From NCBI RefSeq assembly GCF_009697225.1, contig NZ_WIND01000005.1, positions 62,001-126,000 on the forward strand: a stretch of DNA of 64,000 nucleotides, in the 5' to 3' direction. The stretch is from Halovulum marinum (GTDB lineage: Bacteria; Pseudomonadota; Alphaproteobacteria; Rhodobacterales; Rhodobacteraceae). How positions within the stretch are numbered: position 1 is the first letter of the stretch; each line of letters begins with the position of its first letter. The notes beneath the pieces are model-generated. The model was not told where the DNA came from. It searched no databases and saw nothing but the letters and a program-made list of their open reading frames with translations. Shown in pieces: positions 1 through 9,266 of this stretch. The position numbers were made by a program, and so were the translations under genes.

Positions 1-1056
1 CGCCCGCGCCGGATCGAACTCCAGCCCGATCTCGGTGCCGCGGTCCAGCACCCGGTCCTCGCCCAGCGCCGCGATCACGCGCGAGCCGTCGCGCAGCGCG
101 ACCTCGACCACGGTCTCGGCGCCCAGCCGCTCGGTCAGCTCGACGGTGCCGTGCAACATTCCCGCCTCGGGCGTGGCGCTGGGGCGCAGGTATTGCGGCC
201 GCAGACCCAGAACCGCGTTGCCGCCAGCCCGGATCGGGCGCCCGGCGGTCGCGACGCGGATCGGCTCAAGCGCCGCGTTGGCGACCTGCGCGGTGCCGGC
301 GTCGGCGTCGGCGTCGCGGGTCTGAACCTCGATGAAATTCATCGACGGCGCGCCCAGGAATCCGGCCACGAACAGGTTGGCGGGGTTGTGGTACAGTTCC
401 ATCGGCGAGCCGACCTGCATCACCTGGCCATCCTTCAGCACCACGATCTTGTCGGCCAGCGTCATCGCCTCGACCTGGTCGTGGGTGACGTAGATCATCG
501 AGGCGTCGAGGCTCTGGTGCAGCTTGCCGATCTCCATCCGCATGTCCATGCGCAGCGCCGCGTCCAGGTTCGACAGCGGCTCGTCGAACAGGAACACCTT
601 GGGGTCGCGCACGATCGCCCGGCCGATGGCGACGCGCTGGCGCTGCCCGCCGGACAGCTGCGAGGGGCGGCGGTCGAGCAGATGCTCCATCTGCAGGATG
701 CGCGCCGCCTCCTGCACCTTGCGCTGCTTCTCGGCCCTGGGCGTGCCATCGATGGTCAGCCCGAAGGCGACGTTCTCGCGCACGCTCATGTGCGGGAAGA
801 TCGCATAGCTCTGGAACACCATGGCGATGCCGCGTTCCTTCGGCGGCACCTCGTTCACCACCTTGCCGTCGATCTCGAGCGTGCCGCTGGTGATGTCCTC
901 GAGCCCGGCGATCATCCGCAGCAGCGTGGACTTGCCACAGCCCGAGGGGCCGACGAAGACGACGAACTCGCCGTCTTCGACCTCGATGTCGACGCCCTTG
1001 ATCACGTCGGTCGCACCGAACGACTTGCGGACGTTCTTCAGGGAAACATGGGCCAT
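1..1056 (-). CDS. Sugar ABC transporter ATP-binding protein (MalK/UgpC type), 3' end beyond window
   Basis: This is the ATPase subunit that powers the neighbouring sugar importer from the cytoplasmic face. 352 residues are visible. Walker [10 protein letters not shown] lies at residues 36-44, the Q-loop glutamine at 82, the ABC signature LSGGQ at 134-138 and Walker B ending FDEP at 157-160. A C-terminal MalK-like OB-fold region follows (FLGAPSMNF, then LGLRP). The family is usually about 350-370 residues, so only the last few are missing at the left edge. It is the last gene of the LacI-regulated operon and starts 4 bases after the glycosidase stop. The family is certain; the exact sugar is not. 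Confidence 0.95.
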   Translation of the reverse strand, partial: MAHVSLKNVRKSFGATDVIKGVDIEVEDGEFVVFVGPSGCGKSTLLRMIAGLEDITSGTLEIDGKVVNEVPPKERGIAMVFQSYAIFPHMSVRENVAFGLTIDGTPRAEKQRKVQEAARILQMEHLLDRRPSQLSGGQRQRVAIGRAIVRDPKVFLFDEPLSNLDAALRMDMRMEIGKLHQSLDASMIYVTHDQVEAMTLADKIVVLKDGQVMQVGSPMELYHNPANLFVAGFLGAPSMNFIEVQTRDADADAGTAQVANAALEPIRVATAGRPIRAGGNAVLGLRPQYLRPSATPEAGMLHGTVELTERLGAETVVEVALRDGSRVIAALGEDRVLDRGTEIGLEFDPARA

Positions 1057-1060
1057 CGGC

Positions 1061-2050
1061 CTACTCCTCGCTTGTGTCCGCCGCCACGCGCAGCAGCCCG
1101 TCGGGGCCGACGCGGACCGGGTCCGGGTCGGTGAGTTGCCCGACGAAGCTGCCCTCGGGGCGGTCGGCGAATCCGATGATGTTCAGCCCGGCGTCGGTCT
1201 CGACGATGCGGGCGGCATATCGGCGGCATGGCAGCGCGCCATCGAGGAACGCGCCCGGCGCCACCCGCCACGGCCCGCGCGGATCCTCGGCCATCAGGTA
1301 GTGGCTGCCGCTCACCGGCCCGTCGGCGGCGGCCAGCGCCATGTCCCGCGAGAAATGCTCGGCGGCAGTGCAGAACAGGCAGTACCAGCGTCCGTCGCGC
1401 CGGAACACCTGCGGCACCTCGAGCTGGCCGAAGGCGCCGGCGAACACCGGCGGCTGCAGGGTCCAGTGGAACAGGTCCGGCGAGGTGGCGAAGCCGATCG
1501 CGCCGCCGGCGTTGGGCTCGGCGATGTCGGTGGCGCGGGCGGTGAAGAACATCAGCCAGCCGTCGCCGGCGGGGTCGGGGATCACCCAGGGATCGCGCAT
1601 CGCCCTGTCGTGCCAGAACCCTGCCTTGTGGTCGGCCTCGTAGGCGGCGGCCGCCGGCCCCTCCAGATCCAGGCACCGGCCGTCGCCGACGCGCTGCCAG
1701 CCGTGCAGGTCGTCGGACACCGCGTGCCCGATGCGCTGGTACAGCCCGTCCTCGGCGCGGTGGGTGCCGGTGTAGAACAGGTGCCACTGGTCATCGCGCC
1801 CGCGCAGCACCGATCCGGTCCAGGTGGTGTAGTCGTCCCAGGCGCCTTCGGCCGCGGGGGCGAAGCAGGAGCCCAGTTGCTCCCAGTTCGTCAGATCGTC
1901 GCTGACCGCGTGCCCGACCGAGACGTTCCAGTGCCGCAGCTCCGGGTCGCCGATCGCCCTTGGCGCCTGCAGGAAGAACGCGTGCCAGCGGTCGCCGTCG
2001 CGGACGTACCAGCTGTCCCAGACCCATTTGTCGTCGAGTTTCAGTACCAT
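1061..2050 (-). CDS. Five-bladed beta-propeller glycoside hydrolase (GH32/GH43/GH68-like)
   Basis: Predicted cytoplasmic glycosidase of 329 residues with no signal peptide, so it probably cleaves a disaccharide or oligosaccharide after import. It shows the three-acid layout of the beta-fructosidase superfamily. A nucleophile-type Asp sits at residue 12 in WVWDSW, an RDP motif at 152-154 (stabiliser) and a candidate acid/base Glu at 211 in LEVPQVF. Repeated W/F-rich strand motifs ([19 protein letters not shown]) fit propeller blades. It sits between a permease gene and the ATPase gene with 4-base gaps on both sides, so it is co-transcribed with the importer. Fructosyl sugars are the likeliest substrate by family, but this is inference. 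Confidence 0.82.
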   Translation of the reverse strand: MVLKLDDKWVWDSWYVRDGDRWHAFFLQAPRAIGDPELRHWNVSVGHAVSDDLTNWEQLGSCFAPAAEGAWDDYTTWTGSVLRGRDDQWHLFYTGTHRAEDGLYQRIGHAVSDDLHGWQRVGDGRCLDLEGPAAAAYEADHKAGFWHDRAMRDPWVIPDPAGDGWLMFFTARATDIAEPNAGGAIGFATSPDLFHWTLQPPVFAGAFGQLEVPQVFRRDGRWYCLFCTAAEHFSRDMALAAADGPVSGSHYLMAEDPRGPWRVAPGAFLDGALPCRRYAARIVETDAGLNIIGFADRPEGSFVGQLTDPDPVRVGPDGLLRVAADTSEE

Positions 2051-2054
2051 CGGA

Positions 2055-2933
2055 TTATCCCTTTACGCCGGTCGATGCGATCGAGGCGATGAAGGCGCGT
2101 TGCAGCACCAGGTAGAAGGCCAGCACCGGCACGGTGATCAGCGTCAGGTAGGCCATGACCTCGCCCCAGGCGACGTTGAGCTGGAAGAAGTAGCCAAGCC
2201 CCACCATCACCGGCCGATAGCTTTCCTGCTGCACCACGATCAGCGGCCAGAGGTACTGGTTGTACATGATCAGGAACTTCAGGATCGCCGCCGTCGCCAG
2301 CACCGGGCCGGACAGCGGCATCACCACCCGCCGGTAGATCTGGCCCCAGGTGGCGCCCTCGGCGCGGGCGGCCTCGATCAGCTCTCCGGGCAGATCCTTG
2401 AAGTACTGCACGAACAGGAAGATCGTCAGCCCGTCGGCGATCCAGGGGATGATCTGCACACGGTAGCTGTTCAGCCAGCCGATCTGCAGCCCGTCCAGCC
2501 CGACCCACGGCAGTTTCGAAACGATCAGCAGCAGCGGGATCGCGATGGTCTCGAACGGGATGATCAGCGTCGCCAGCACGATCGACAGCAGCAGCCCGCG
2601 GCCGCGCCAGTTCATGTACACGAACGAGAACGCCGCCAGCGAGCAGATCGCCAGCGACAGCAGCACCGTCAGCCCGGTGACCAGCACCGAGTTGAACACG
2701 AACAGCGCCACCGGCGCGCGCGCGAAGGCGTCGCGATAGTTGTCGAGGCTGAGATCGCCCACCGGCAGGAACGCCCGCAGGCTGGCGGTGTCCGCCAGCA
2801 TCTGCTGCGTCGGCTTGAACGAACTCATCACCATGAACAGCAGCGGGAACACGAAGATCGTCGCCACCAGCAGCAGCACCGCGTAGCGGGCGGCCAGGCG
2901 CAGCGGGCGGTTGTCGGCAGAGACCATCGCCAT
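2055..2933 (-). CDS. Carbohydrate ABC transporter permease (MalG/UgpE type)
   Basis: Inner-membrane permease of about 292 residues with six predicted hydrophobic helices. Near the C-terminal third is the EAA loop (EAARAEGATWGQIYRRVVMPL region) that contacts the ATPase coupling helix. The ATG at 2933 overlaps the stop of the upstream permease. An in-frame GTG immediately before it (2936) is the alternative start. It pairs with the next gene to form the membrane channel of the sugar importer. Confidence 0.93.
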   Translation of the reverse strand: MAMVSADNRPLRLAARYAVLLLVATIFVFPLLFMVMSSFKPTQQMLADTASLRAFLPVGDLSLDNYRDAFARAPVALFVFNSVLVTGLTVLLSLAICSLAAFSFVYMNWRGRGLLLSIVLATLIIPFETIAIPLLLIVSKLPWVGLDGLQIGWLNSYRVQIIPWIADGLTIFLFVQYFKDLPGELIEAARAEGATWGQIYRRVVMPLSGPVLATAAILKFLIMYNQYLWPLIVVQQESYRPVMVGLGYFFQLNVAWGEVMAYLTLITVPVLAFYLVLQRAFIASIASTGVKG

Positions 2934-4003
2934 CACGCTTTCTCCCGGGTAAGCCAGCGCTGGATCAGCGAGATCGTCAGCACCAGGACGAACAGGATGA
3001 CCGAGATCGTTGCCCCGCCCGAGATGTCCTGCCGGCCGTAGCCGCGCTCGACCGCCTGGAACACCAGCGTCTGCGTCGAGTCCAGCGGCCCGCCGTTTGT
3101 CATCACGTCGATCTGCGCGAACAGCGCGAAGGCCTGCATCGTGATCACGATCAGGATCAGCACCGCGGTGTTACGCAGGCCCGGCCAGGTCACATAGCGA
3201 AAGGTCTGCCACCTGCCGGCGCCCTCGATCTCGGCCGCCTCGTAGAGCGTCGGGCTGATCGTCTGCAGCCCGGCCAGCCAGATCACCATGTGGAACCCCA
3301 CCGCCTGCCAGATCGACATCGCCATGATCGCGCCCAGCGCGGTCGACGGATCGCCCAGCCAGTCGCGGCCTTCGAAGGCGCCGAAGGTCAGCCCCGCGAG
3401 CAGGTTGTTCAGCAGCCCGTCGTTGCCGTCGTAGATGAACCGCCACAACAGCGAGACGACGACGATCGAGACCACCACCGGCATGAAATAGATGGTGCGG
3501 AAGACGTTGATCCCGCGCAGTTTCTGGTTGATCAGTAGCGCCAGGACCAGGGCCAGCGCGGCCTGCACCGGCGCCACCACGGCGACGAAGGTCAGCGTGT
3601 TGACCAGCGCCTTCATGAACACCACGTCGCTGGCGATCACCACCCTGGCATTGTCGCCGGATTGCCAGCGGAACCACTCGCGCATGCCGCTGTACTGCGG
3701 AAAATCGTCGGAGCGGGTGATGCTGCGCACCCGCGGATACCGGGCGTTGCCGTCGGCGTCGCGATCGATGCTGCCGTCGTCCAGGCGCTCGGGCTCCAGC
3801 TCGATCACCGCCAGGCCCAGCAGGTCGCCGTAGTTCTGCAGGCCGACATATTCGGTGGGGTTGGGCGAGACCAGCCGCTGGTTCGTCAGCGACAGGGCGA
3901 AGGCGAAGAAGAACGGCAGGATGATGAACAGCGCGATCAGGCCGAAGCCCGGCAGCGCGAAGCCCCATCCCGCACGGTTCGAAGTGGTCAGTCTGGATGC
4001 CAT
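2933..4003 (-). CDS. Carbohydrate ABC transporter permease (MalF/UgpA type)
   Basis: Inner-membrane permease of 356 residues. The chosen ATG gives the expected N-terminus MASRLTTSNR followed by a first hydrophobic helix. The open frame extends far upstream, but that part only shadows the binding-protein gene. A long periplasmic loop (about residues 50-140, rich in charged residues) separates helices 1 and 2, as in MalF-like subunits. The EAA loop reads YEAAEIEGAGRWQTFRYVTWP. Its stop overlaps the start of the second permease, indicating translational coupling. Confidence 0.93.
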   Translation of the reverse strand: MASRLTTSNRAGWGFALPGFGLIALFIILPFFFAFALSLTNQRLVSPNPTEYVGLQNYGDLLGLAVIELEPERLDDGSIDRDADGNARYPRVRSITRSDDFPQYSGMREWFRWQSGDNARVVIASDVVFMKALVNTLTFVAVVAPVQAALALVLALLINQKLRGINVFRTIYFMPVVVSIVVVSLLWRFIYDGNDGLLNNLLAGLTFGAFEGRDWLGDPSTALGAIMAMSIWQAVGFHMVIWLAGLQTISPTLYEAAEIEGAGRWQTFRYVTWPGLRNTAVLILIVITMQAFALFAQIDVMTNGGPLDSTQTLVFQAVERGYGRQDISGGATISVILFVLVLTISLIQRWLTREKA

Positions 4004-4035
4004 GTCGGATGTCCCGGCGCGGGTGTCGCGGTAGC

Positions 4036-4060
4036 GCCCCGCGCGCGATGCGCGCGGGGC
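4036..4060 (-). promoter_or_regulatory. Intercistronic GC hairpin between binding-protein and permease genes
   Basis: An 11-bp perfect stem (GCCCCGCGCGC against GCGCGCGGGGC) with a 3-nt loop lies in the 71-base gap after the solute-binding protein gene. There is no T-run, so it is not a classic terminator. Such hairpins often protect the mRNA of the abundant binding protein or damp expression of the downstream permeases. The role is inferred from position. Confidence 0.55.
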
Positions 4061-4074
4061 CCGAAGTGCGCGGC

Positions 4075-5337
4075 TCAGCCGTCGTGGCCGTAGCCGCTGT
4101 TCGCCTCGATGTCGGAATCGATCTCGTCGACCGCCGCATCCAGCGTGTCGGCGACGTCGGCGCCGTTGGCGATGTCGGCCAGCGCCTTCTCGAACACCTT
4201 GGCCATCACCACGTAGCCGGGGGTCACCGGCCGCACCAGCGACTGCTCGGCACTGAGATCGTAGAACACCGCCATCTGTCCGCCTTCGCTGTAGTACTTC
4301 GAGCCTTCGGCGGCGCTGGCGGTGGACGGGATCAGCCCGATCGCGTCCGAGAACGCGCGCAGGTATTCGTCCTGCAGCATGAAGGCGATGAACGCGTTGG
4401 CGCCGTCGGGATCGTCCGAGGTGGCCGAGACGCCGAACTGCCAGCTGCCGGCGCCGATCACCGGGCCCTCGCCCAGGTCCGGGGCGGGCAGGAACAGCAC
4501 GTCGTCGCCGAACGCGTCGATGATGCCGGTGGCGGCCCAGTTGCCGTTCCACTGGATGGCGTACTTGCCCTCGATCAGCCCGCTGTCGCGGTCGGCCGGA
4601 TCCTGGCTGGTGCCGGGCGTCAGTTCCCGGTCGAACAGCGACTGCCACCATTCGCCGAACGCGATTGCCGCGTCGCCGTTCAGCGCGCCCTCGGCGCTCT
4701 GGTAGGTCGAGCGGTCGACGATGTCGCCGCCGAAGCTCTGCAGGAACGGGCTGAAGGCGTAGGGATACCATTCGCCGGTCCACGCCATGCCGACGTCGAG
4801 CGGGTACTCGAAATCGCCCGACTCCTTGATCGCGGTCAGCGCCGCGTCCAGCTCGTCCCGGCTCCAGGGCTCGTCCAGGCTGGGCACGCGGATGTCGTAC
4901 TTCTGCAGCGTCGAGCGCCGGGTCACCATTGCGACCGCGGCCTCCCACAGGCCGACCGAGTAGACCTCGCCGTCCCAGCGGCCGATGGTCGAGGGCAGGA
5001 ACCCGTCCAGCGCCGACTCGTCCAGTTCCAGCGGCTGCAGATAGCCCGACCAAGCCCAGTTCGGCATCACCGGGCCGTCCACATCGATAATGTCCGGCAG
5101 GTTGCCGGCCAGCGCCGCGGCGACGACCGAATCGTTGTAGCTGTTCTGCGGGAAGCTCTCGATCACCACCTTCCACGCCTCCTGCGAGGCGTTGAAGTCG
5201 TCGACGATGGCGTTCAGGACCGCCGATTCCGCTTCGTTGCCGGCGCCGTGGTACCACATGCTCAGCTCGGTCTGTGCGGCCGCCGTTCCGGCCATCAGCG
5301 CCAGGGCGGCGCCGGTCGTCAGCAGATGTCGTGTCAT
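4075..5337 (-). CDS. Sugar ABC transporter substrate-binding protein (family 1)
   Basis: Periplasmic binding protein of 420 residues that should capture the sugar for the downstream permeases. It has a Sec signal peptide with cleavage expected after TAAA at about residue 21. The mature part begins TELSMWYHG, typical of the MalE/UgpB-like cluster. A strong ribosome-binding site (GGGAGGAAATC) precedes the ATG. It follows the LacI gene by 24 bases and is the first structural gene of the operon. The ligand cannot be read from sequence; the operon's glycosidase suggests an oligosaccharide. Confidence 0.94.
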   Translation of the reverse strand: MTRHLLTTGAALALMAGTAAAQTELSMWYHGAGNEAESAVLNAIVDDFNASQEAWKVVIESFPQNSYNDSVVAAALAGNLPDIIDVDGPVMPNWAWSGYLQPLELDESALDGFLPSTIGRWDGEVYSVGLWEAAVAMVTRRSTLQKYDIRVPSLDEPWSRDELDAALTAIKESGDFEYPLDVGMAWTGEWYPYAFSPFLQSFGGDIVDRSTYQSAEGALNGDAAIAFGEWWQSLFDRELTPGTSQDPADRDSGLIEGKYAIQWNGNWAATGIIDAFGDDVLFLPAPDLGEGPVIGAGSWQFGVSATSDDPDGANAFIAFMLQDEYLRAFSDAIGLIPSTASAAEGSKYYSEGGQMAVFYDLSAEQSLVRPVTPGYVVMAKVFEKALADIANGADVADTLDAAVDEIDSDIEANSGYGHDG

Positions 5338-5361
5338 GATTTCCTCCCGTTCGGATCTGCG

Positions 5362-6417
5362 TCAGGTTTCAGGGTTCAGGGTCGTTACCGAATGGCGCGG
5401 CACCACGGCGCCGCGCACCGCCTCGGGCGGGGCCACGGCGGGGGCGCCGTCACCGTCGATCAGCGCCAGCAGCCGCGCCGCCGCCCGCACGCCCATCGCG
5501 TCGTAGGGCAGCTCGGCGGTGGTCAGCTGCGGATAGAGCGTCTCGGCGATCAGCCGGTAGTCGTCGTAGCCGGCGACCGAGATGTCCTGCGGAATCGCCA
5601 GCCCCAGAGAGCGCAGCACGCCGTAAAGCCGCATCGCCATGCGGTCGTTGCCGCAGCAGATCACCGTCGGCGGCGCCGGCAGCGCCATCAGCTGGCGGAC
5701 CTGCGCCAGCATGTGCGCGGCGTTGTCGTCGCCCGCGCGCTGCTCGCCGGCCACCACCAGATCGGGATCGAAGCCGATCCCCGCCGCGTGCAGGGCGCGG
5801 GCGTAGCCGGCGGTGCGCTGTTCGGTGGCCAGCAACCCCGGCGACAGGGTCAGGTAGGCGATCCGGCGATGGCCGCGCGCGATCAGGTCGGCCACCAGGT
5901 CGTGCTGGCCGGCCGCATCGTCCGGCACGACCGCCGGGCGGCCGCGGTCGTCGAAGCAGTTCGCCAGCACAAGCCGCAGCGTGTCCGGCAGATCGGGCAG
6001 CGCCACCCGCTGGTGGTGCGCGGCGACATAGATCAGCCCCTCGGCGCGGTGTTCCATGAAGGTTCGGATCAGCGGCGCGACCCGCTCGGCGCGGCCGCCG
6101 GTGTCGGCGATCATCAGCGTCAGCCGGCTGGCCGCCATCTCGCGCTGCACGGCACGGACGATCACCAGCTCGGGCAGGCCGGCCATCTCGGTCGGCTGGT
6201 CGTTGCCGCTGAGCGCGCCGGTGATCAGCCCCACCAGCCCGGAGCGGTTCGAGCGCATGGTGCGCGCGGCGGTGGAGGGCACATAGCCCAGCTGGACCAT
6301 GGCTGCCTCGACGGCGCGGCGCGTCTCGGCGCGGACCGGAGCGTCCCGGTTGAGAACCCGGCTGACCGTCTTCGGCGAGACGCGGGCCATCTGCGCGACG
6401 TCGTAGATCGTGGCCAA
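5362..6417 (-). CDS. LacI family transcriptional regulator
   Basis: Sugar-responsive DNA-binding repressor of 351 residues. The N-terminal helix-turn-helix and hinge read IYDVAQMARVSPKTVSRVLNRD at residues 4-25. The rest is a periplasmic-binding-like sensor domain with the family pattern (GYDDYRLIAETLYPQLTT near the C-terminus). The start codon appears to be TTG, preceded by GGGAGGG. It is the first gene of the sugar operon, and two operator-like palindromes lie just upstream, so it probably represses itself and the whole operon until the sugar is present. Confidence 0.93.
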   Translation of the reverse strand: MATIYDVAQMARVSPKTVSRVLNRDAPVRAETRRAVEAAMVQLGYVPSTAARTMRSNRSGLVGLITGALSGNDQPTEMAGLPELVIVRAVQREMAASRLTLMIADTGGRAERVAPLIRTFMEHRAEGLIYVAAHHQRVALPDLPDTLRLVLANCFDDRGRPAVVPDDAAGQHDLVADLIARGHRRIAYLTLSPGLLATEQRTAGYARALHAAGIGFDPDLVVAGEQRAGDDNAAHMLAQVRQLMALPAPPTVICCGNDRMAMRLYGVLRSLGLAIPQDISVAGYDDYRLIAETLYPQLTTAELPYDAMGVRAAARLLALIDGDGAPAVAPPEAVRGAVVPRHSVTTLNPET

Positions 6418-6435
6418 CCGTCCCTCCCGTTGCCT

Positions 6436-6464
6436 ATGACACCGATGTCATGTCACCGGTGTCA
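6436..6464. promoter_or_regulatory. Tandem LacI-type operators
   Basis: Two adjoining near-palindromes, TGACACCGATGTCA (6437-6450) and TGTCACCGGTGTCA (6451-6464), each differ by one base from a perfect TGACACC/GGTGTCA dyad with the central CG typical of LacI-family sites. They lie 19 and 33 bases upstream of the LacI start. The promoter hexamers are not obvious. Confidence 0.7.
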
Positions 6465-6679
6465 TACGCCGCTCACGGGTGACGAGTCAAGTGCCCGCCG
6501 CGGCGGGGATGGAGCGCCGGTCGAAACGAAGGCGGGCAGAGCGGCGCAGCATGCGCGGGTTTCTGGCGGTGCGCTCGCACGTCGTTGTCGGGTCGGCGTA
6601 TCGTCCGGGTCGCCCGCTGCGCCGCCCACTCAACAACCCGCCGGACCGTGACACAGGTGAAAAGACGAAGCGAGCCGCA

Positions 6680-7639
6680 TCAGCCGGATGGCTGCAGAAG
6701 CCTTTTGCCGGACAGCTTTGCCTCGGCCTCGGCCTGCAGTCGGCGGTAGGTTTCGATCACGATGGATCTGATCCAGACGCCGCCCGCATCGTTGCCGAGG
6801 CGCGAACTCCAGAAAAACCTCACCAGAACCGGGTCGAGATCGACCGGCGGCTTCATCGCCACCAGTCCGTGGGCGTCCATATCCCATGCCATCAGGACCG
6901 CTGGACAGGTGGCCAGGAAATCGGACTGCGCGAGGATCGAGGCCATGCCTGCCGAGTCTCCGACCATGGCGCTGACCCGGCGCGTTCCGGCATCCGAGGG
7001 ACCTGTAACGGGAAACGGATTCTGCATCGACCGGGTCACGTTGACCATGAGGTGAGGGTACCTGCGCCAGGCGTCCAACCCCCAGTGCGCGATCCCCGGG
7101 TGATCCCTGCGTGCGAAGGTGACCCAGGAAAAGGGCTCCATGACCTGCTGTTCAAGGCCCTCGGGCAGACGCGGCTCTCCGCCGAGATGGGCAAGGTCGA
7201 CGAGCCCTTCACTGAGCGCCGCATAGACGTCGTGATGGGCCGGCAGCCATTCGATCTTCACGCCGGGCGCCTCGGCTGCGACCCGCACCGAGACCTCCGC
7301 GATCACCTTCGTCAGCGTCGGCATGGCGACGCGGAACACGCGGTCGCTGGTCGCCGGATCAAACAGGATCCTTGGCGTGATCACGCGCCGGATGCCGCGC
7401 AGGATCGGCCGGATATCTTCGACGATGGCTTCGGCGAACGGGCTCGGCTGCATCTTTCCACCGACCCTGACCAGCAGCGGATCGTCGAGCTGTTCCCTGA
7501 GTCTGCCCAGGGCATGGCTGACGGCGGACTGCGTTCTGCCGATCCTCTCGGCGGTTGCGGTGACGCTTCGCGTGTCCATCAGCACTTCGAAAACAACGAG
7601 AAGATTGAGATCTACGCGATTCAGATCAATTTCGTTCAT
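6680..7639 (-). CDS. LysR family transcriptional regulator
   Basis: DNA-binding regulator of 319 residues. An N-terminal winged helix-turn-helix reads LNLLVVFEVLMDTRSVTATA and then TQSAVSHALGRLREQL (about residues 11-50). A LysR substrate-binding domain follows (VFRVAMPTLTKVIAE onward). It is transcribed away from the sulfotransferase gene, the usual arrangement for a LysR regulator and its target. A dyad lies between them. The 262 bases downstream, up to the LacI gene, hold only the LacI operators and otherwise nothing I can recognise. Confidence 0.92.
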   Translation of the reverse strand: MNEIDLNRVDLNLLVVFEVLMDTRSVTATAERIGRTQSAVSHALGRLREQLDDPLLVRVGGKMQPSPFAEAIVEDIRPILRGIRRVITPRILFDPATSDRVFRVAMPTLTKVIAEVSVRVAAEAPGVKIEWLPAHHDVYAALSEGLVDLAHLGGEPRLPEGLEQQVMEPFSWVTFARRDHPGIAHWGLDAWRRYPHLMVNVTRSMQNPFPVTGPSDAGTRRVSAMVGDSAGMASILAQSDFLATCPAVLMAWDMDAHGLVAMKPPVDLDPVLVRFFWSSRLGNDAGGVWIRSIVIETYRRLQAEAEAKLSGKRLLQPSG

Positions 7640-7708
7640 GGCTCATGAAATCGTTTGGTTCGACTACTCCACGTTAATCGGGTCATCCTGCCTCTGCGCA
7701 AGTCAGCC

Positions 7709-7728
7709 AAATCGGTGATAATCGATTT
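7709..7728. promoter_or_regulatory. Dyad AAATCG-N8-CGATTT, candidate LysR operator
   Basis: A perfect 6-bp inverted repeat with an 8-base spacer lies between the divergent LysR and sulfotransferase genes, 24 bases before the sulfotransferase ATG. Its size and place suit a LysR binding site. Binding is inferred. Confidence 0.5.
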
Positions 7729-7752
7729 CATTCATAAGGGAGTTCAGGTGCG

Positions 7753-8388
7753 ATGGCACTCGAAATCATCGGCGCAGGGTACGGGCGGACCGGTACCTAT
7801 TCGCTGAAAGCCGCGTTGGAGCGGCTGGGCTACGGTCCGTGCCACCACATGTCCGAGGTCATCGGCGACCCCGGCCAGATCCGGCTTTGGTCCGCAGTGG
7901 CGGCGGGCCGCCCGGACTACGATCGGGCCTTCTCGGGCTTTCGGGCCGCCGTCGATTTTCCAGTCGCGGCGTACTGGCAGGATGTGCTGGCGACCCATCC
8001 GCAGGCCAAGGTCATCCTGTCCCATCGCGACGCCGAGGATTGGTACGGCAGCTTCTCGCAAACCATTCTGCCCCTCATCCTCGATCGGACGGCCTGGCCG
8101 GATCGTGCAAGGCCGTGGTTCGAGTTGATCGAAAGGATCATCATCGGCAAAGCCCTGGGTGGCCGGACTGACCGGGACGGCGTTCTCGCGGCCTATCGCG
8201 CCAACGAGGCGGCGGCGCGCGAGCACGAGGCGCAAGGCAGGGCCCTGGTGTTCCGTGTGCGCGACGGATGGGACCCGCTGTGCCGCTTCCTCGGCGTCGA
8301 GGTGCCCGCCGAGCCCTTTCCCAGGACCAACGCGCGTGCCGACTTCTTCGCCTCGGTCAGGTCCGGAACCGAAGAGCCGGCGACGTAG
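7753..8388 (+). CDS. Sulfotransferase family protein
   Basis: 211-residue protein with the PAPS-binding 5'-phosphosulfate loop motif GYGRTGTYSLKAALERLG at residues 8-25. The 3'-phosphate region reads KVILSHRDAEDWYGSF. Together these place it in the small bacterial sulfotransferase group (Sulfotransfer_4-like). It would transfer sulfate from PAPS to an unknown acceptor in the cytoplasm. A possible ribosome-binding site (AAGGGAG) ends 15 bases before the ATG. It faces a LysR regulator and is followed 84 bases later by a SnoaL-like gene. The acceptor is unknown. Confidence 0.85.
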   Translation: MALEIIGAGYGRTGTYSLKAALERLGYGPCHHMSEVIGDPGQIRLWSAVAAGRPDYDRAFSGFRAAVDFPVAAYWQDVLATHPQAKVILSHRDAEDWYGSFSQTILPLILDRTAWPDRARPWFELIERIIIGKALGGRTDRDGVLAAYRANEAAAREHEAQGRALVFRVRDGWDPLCRFLGVEVPAEPFPRTNARADFFASVRSGTEEPAT

Positions 8389-8472
8389 GACACCTCAGTT
8401 CCAATCGGGCCACCGGGGCGGACAGCAAGGGCTGAGCAAGACTCCGGTCGCCATCATCACAGGAGACGGGCC

Positions 8473-8934
8473 ATGGCCTCGACCAGCGACATCCTTGCGG
8501 CTTCCGGGGAATTCTACGCCGCGCTCAACGGCATGGCGCGGGGCGATGCCACCGCCATGGCTGGCGTATGGGCCAGGCGCGGTCGCGCGACGGCGCAGCA
8601 CCCAATAGGAGGGCGCGACGTCGGCCATGACGAGGTAGTCGCCTCGTTCGCCAAGGTCGCGGACATCGCCGGAGGTGGCGAGATCCGGCTCGAGGACCAG
8701 ATCATCGAAACAGGATCGGACATGGCTGTCGAGACCGGCACGGAAATCGGCTCTCTGATCATCGCCGGCCACGAGGTGACGATCAGGCACCGCGTGACCA
8801 ACGTCTACCGCCGCGAGGACGGGTCGTGGAAGCTGACACATCACCACACCGACATATCGCCTCGCTTGCTGGAGATCCTTGATCGGCTGAACCAGGCCGC
8901 AGGATCGACGGATGAGGTTGCCCCGCCACCTTGA
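8473..8934 (+). CDS. SnoaL-like / DUF4440 nuclear transport factor 2-fold protein
   Basis: 153-residue cytoplasmic protein with the cone-shaped NTF2-like fold signature. An N-terminal helix pair (FYAALNGMARGDATAMAGVW) is followed by strands and the closing motif RVTNVYRREDGSWKLTHHHTDISP. Members act as small-molecule isomerases or simple binding proteins. An AGGAGA ribosome-binding site precedes the ATG. It may share a transcript with the sulfotransferase. The following 187 bases up to the tRNA hold nothing recognisable. Confidence 0.8.
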   Translation: MASTSDILAASGEFYAALNGMARGDATAMAGVWARRGRATAQHPIGGRDVGHDEVVASFAKVADIAGGGEIRLEDQIIETGSDMAVETGTEIGSLIIAGHEVTIRHRVTNVYRREDGSWKLTHHHTDISPRLLEILDRLNQAAGSTDEVAPPP

Positions 8935-9121
8935 TGACATGGTGATGACCTGGTTTTCGCGCTCGGTTTTCCCGAGGAGGGATCGCGAAGGCACCGGCAA
9001 CGCGATGTTCGACCGGACCGGGCGCCGCACTCCTGCTGGTGCGACCAGCGTGTGACAAGGCGCAGCCCGGGGGGGCGGTGTTGGCCTCCTCAGCGGCTCA
9101 AACCGTTGCAAACGAGGGCTG

Positions 9122-9198
<77 letters not shown>

Positions 9199-9266
9199 AG
9201 CGTGGGCGGGTATAGCCAAAGGGCACGCCGGTGGCAATCGGCAATTCGTGCCGCGCCGCAAGGCGG

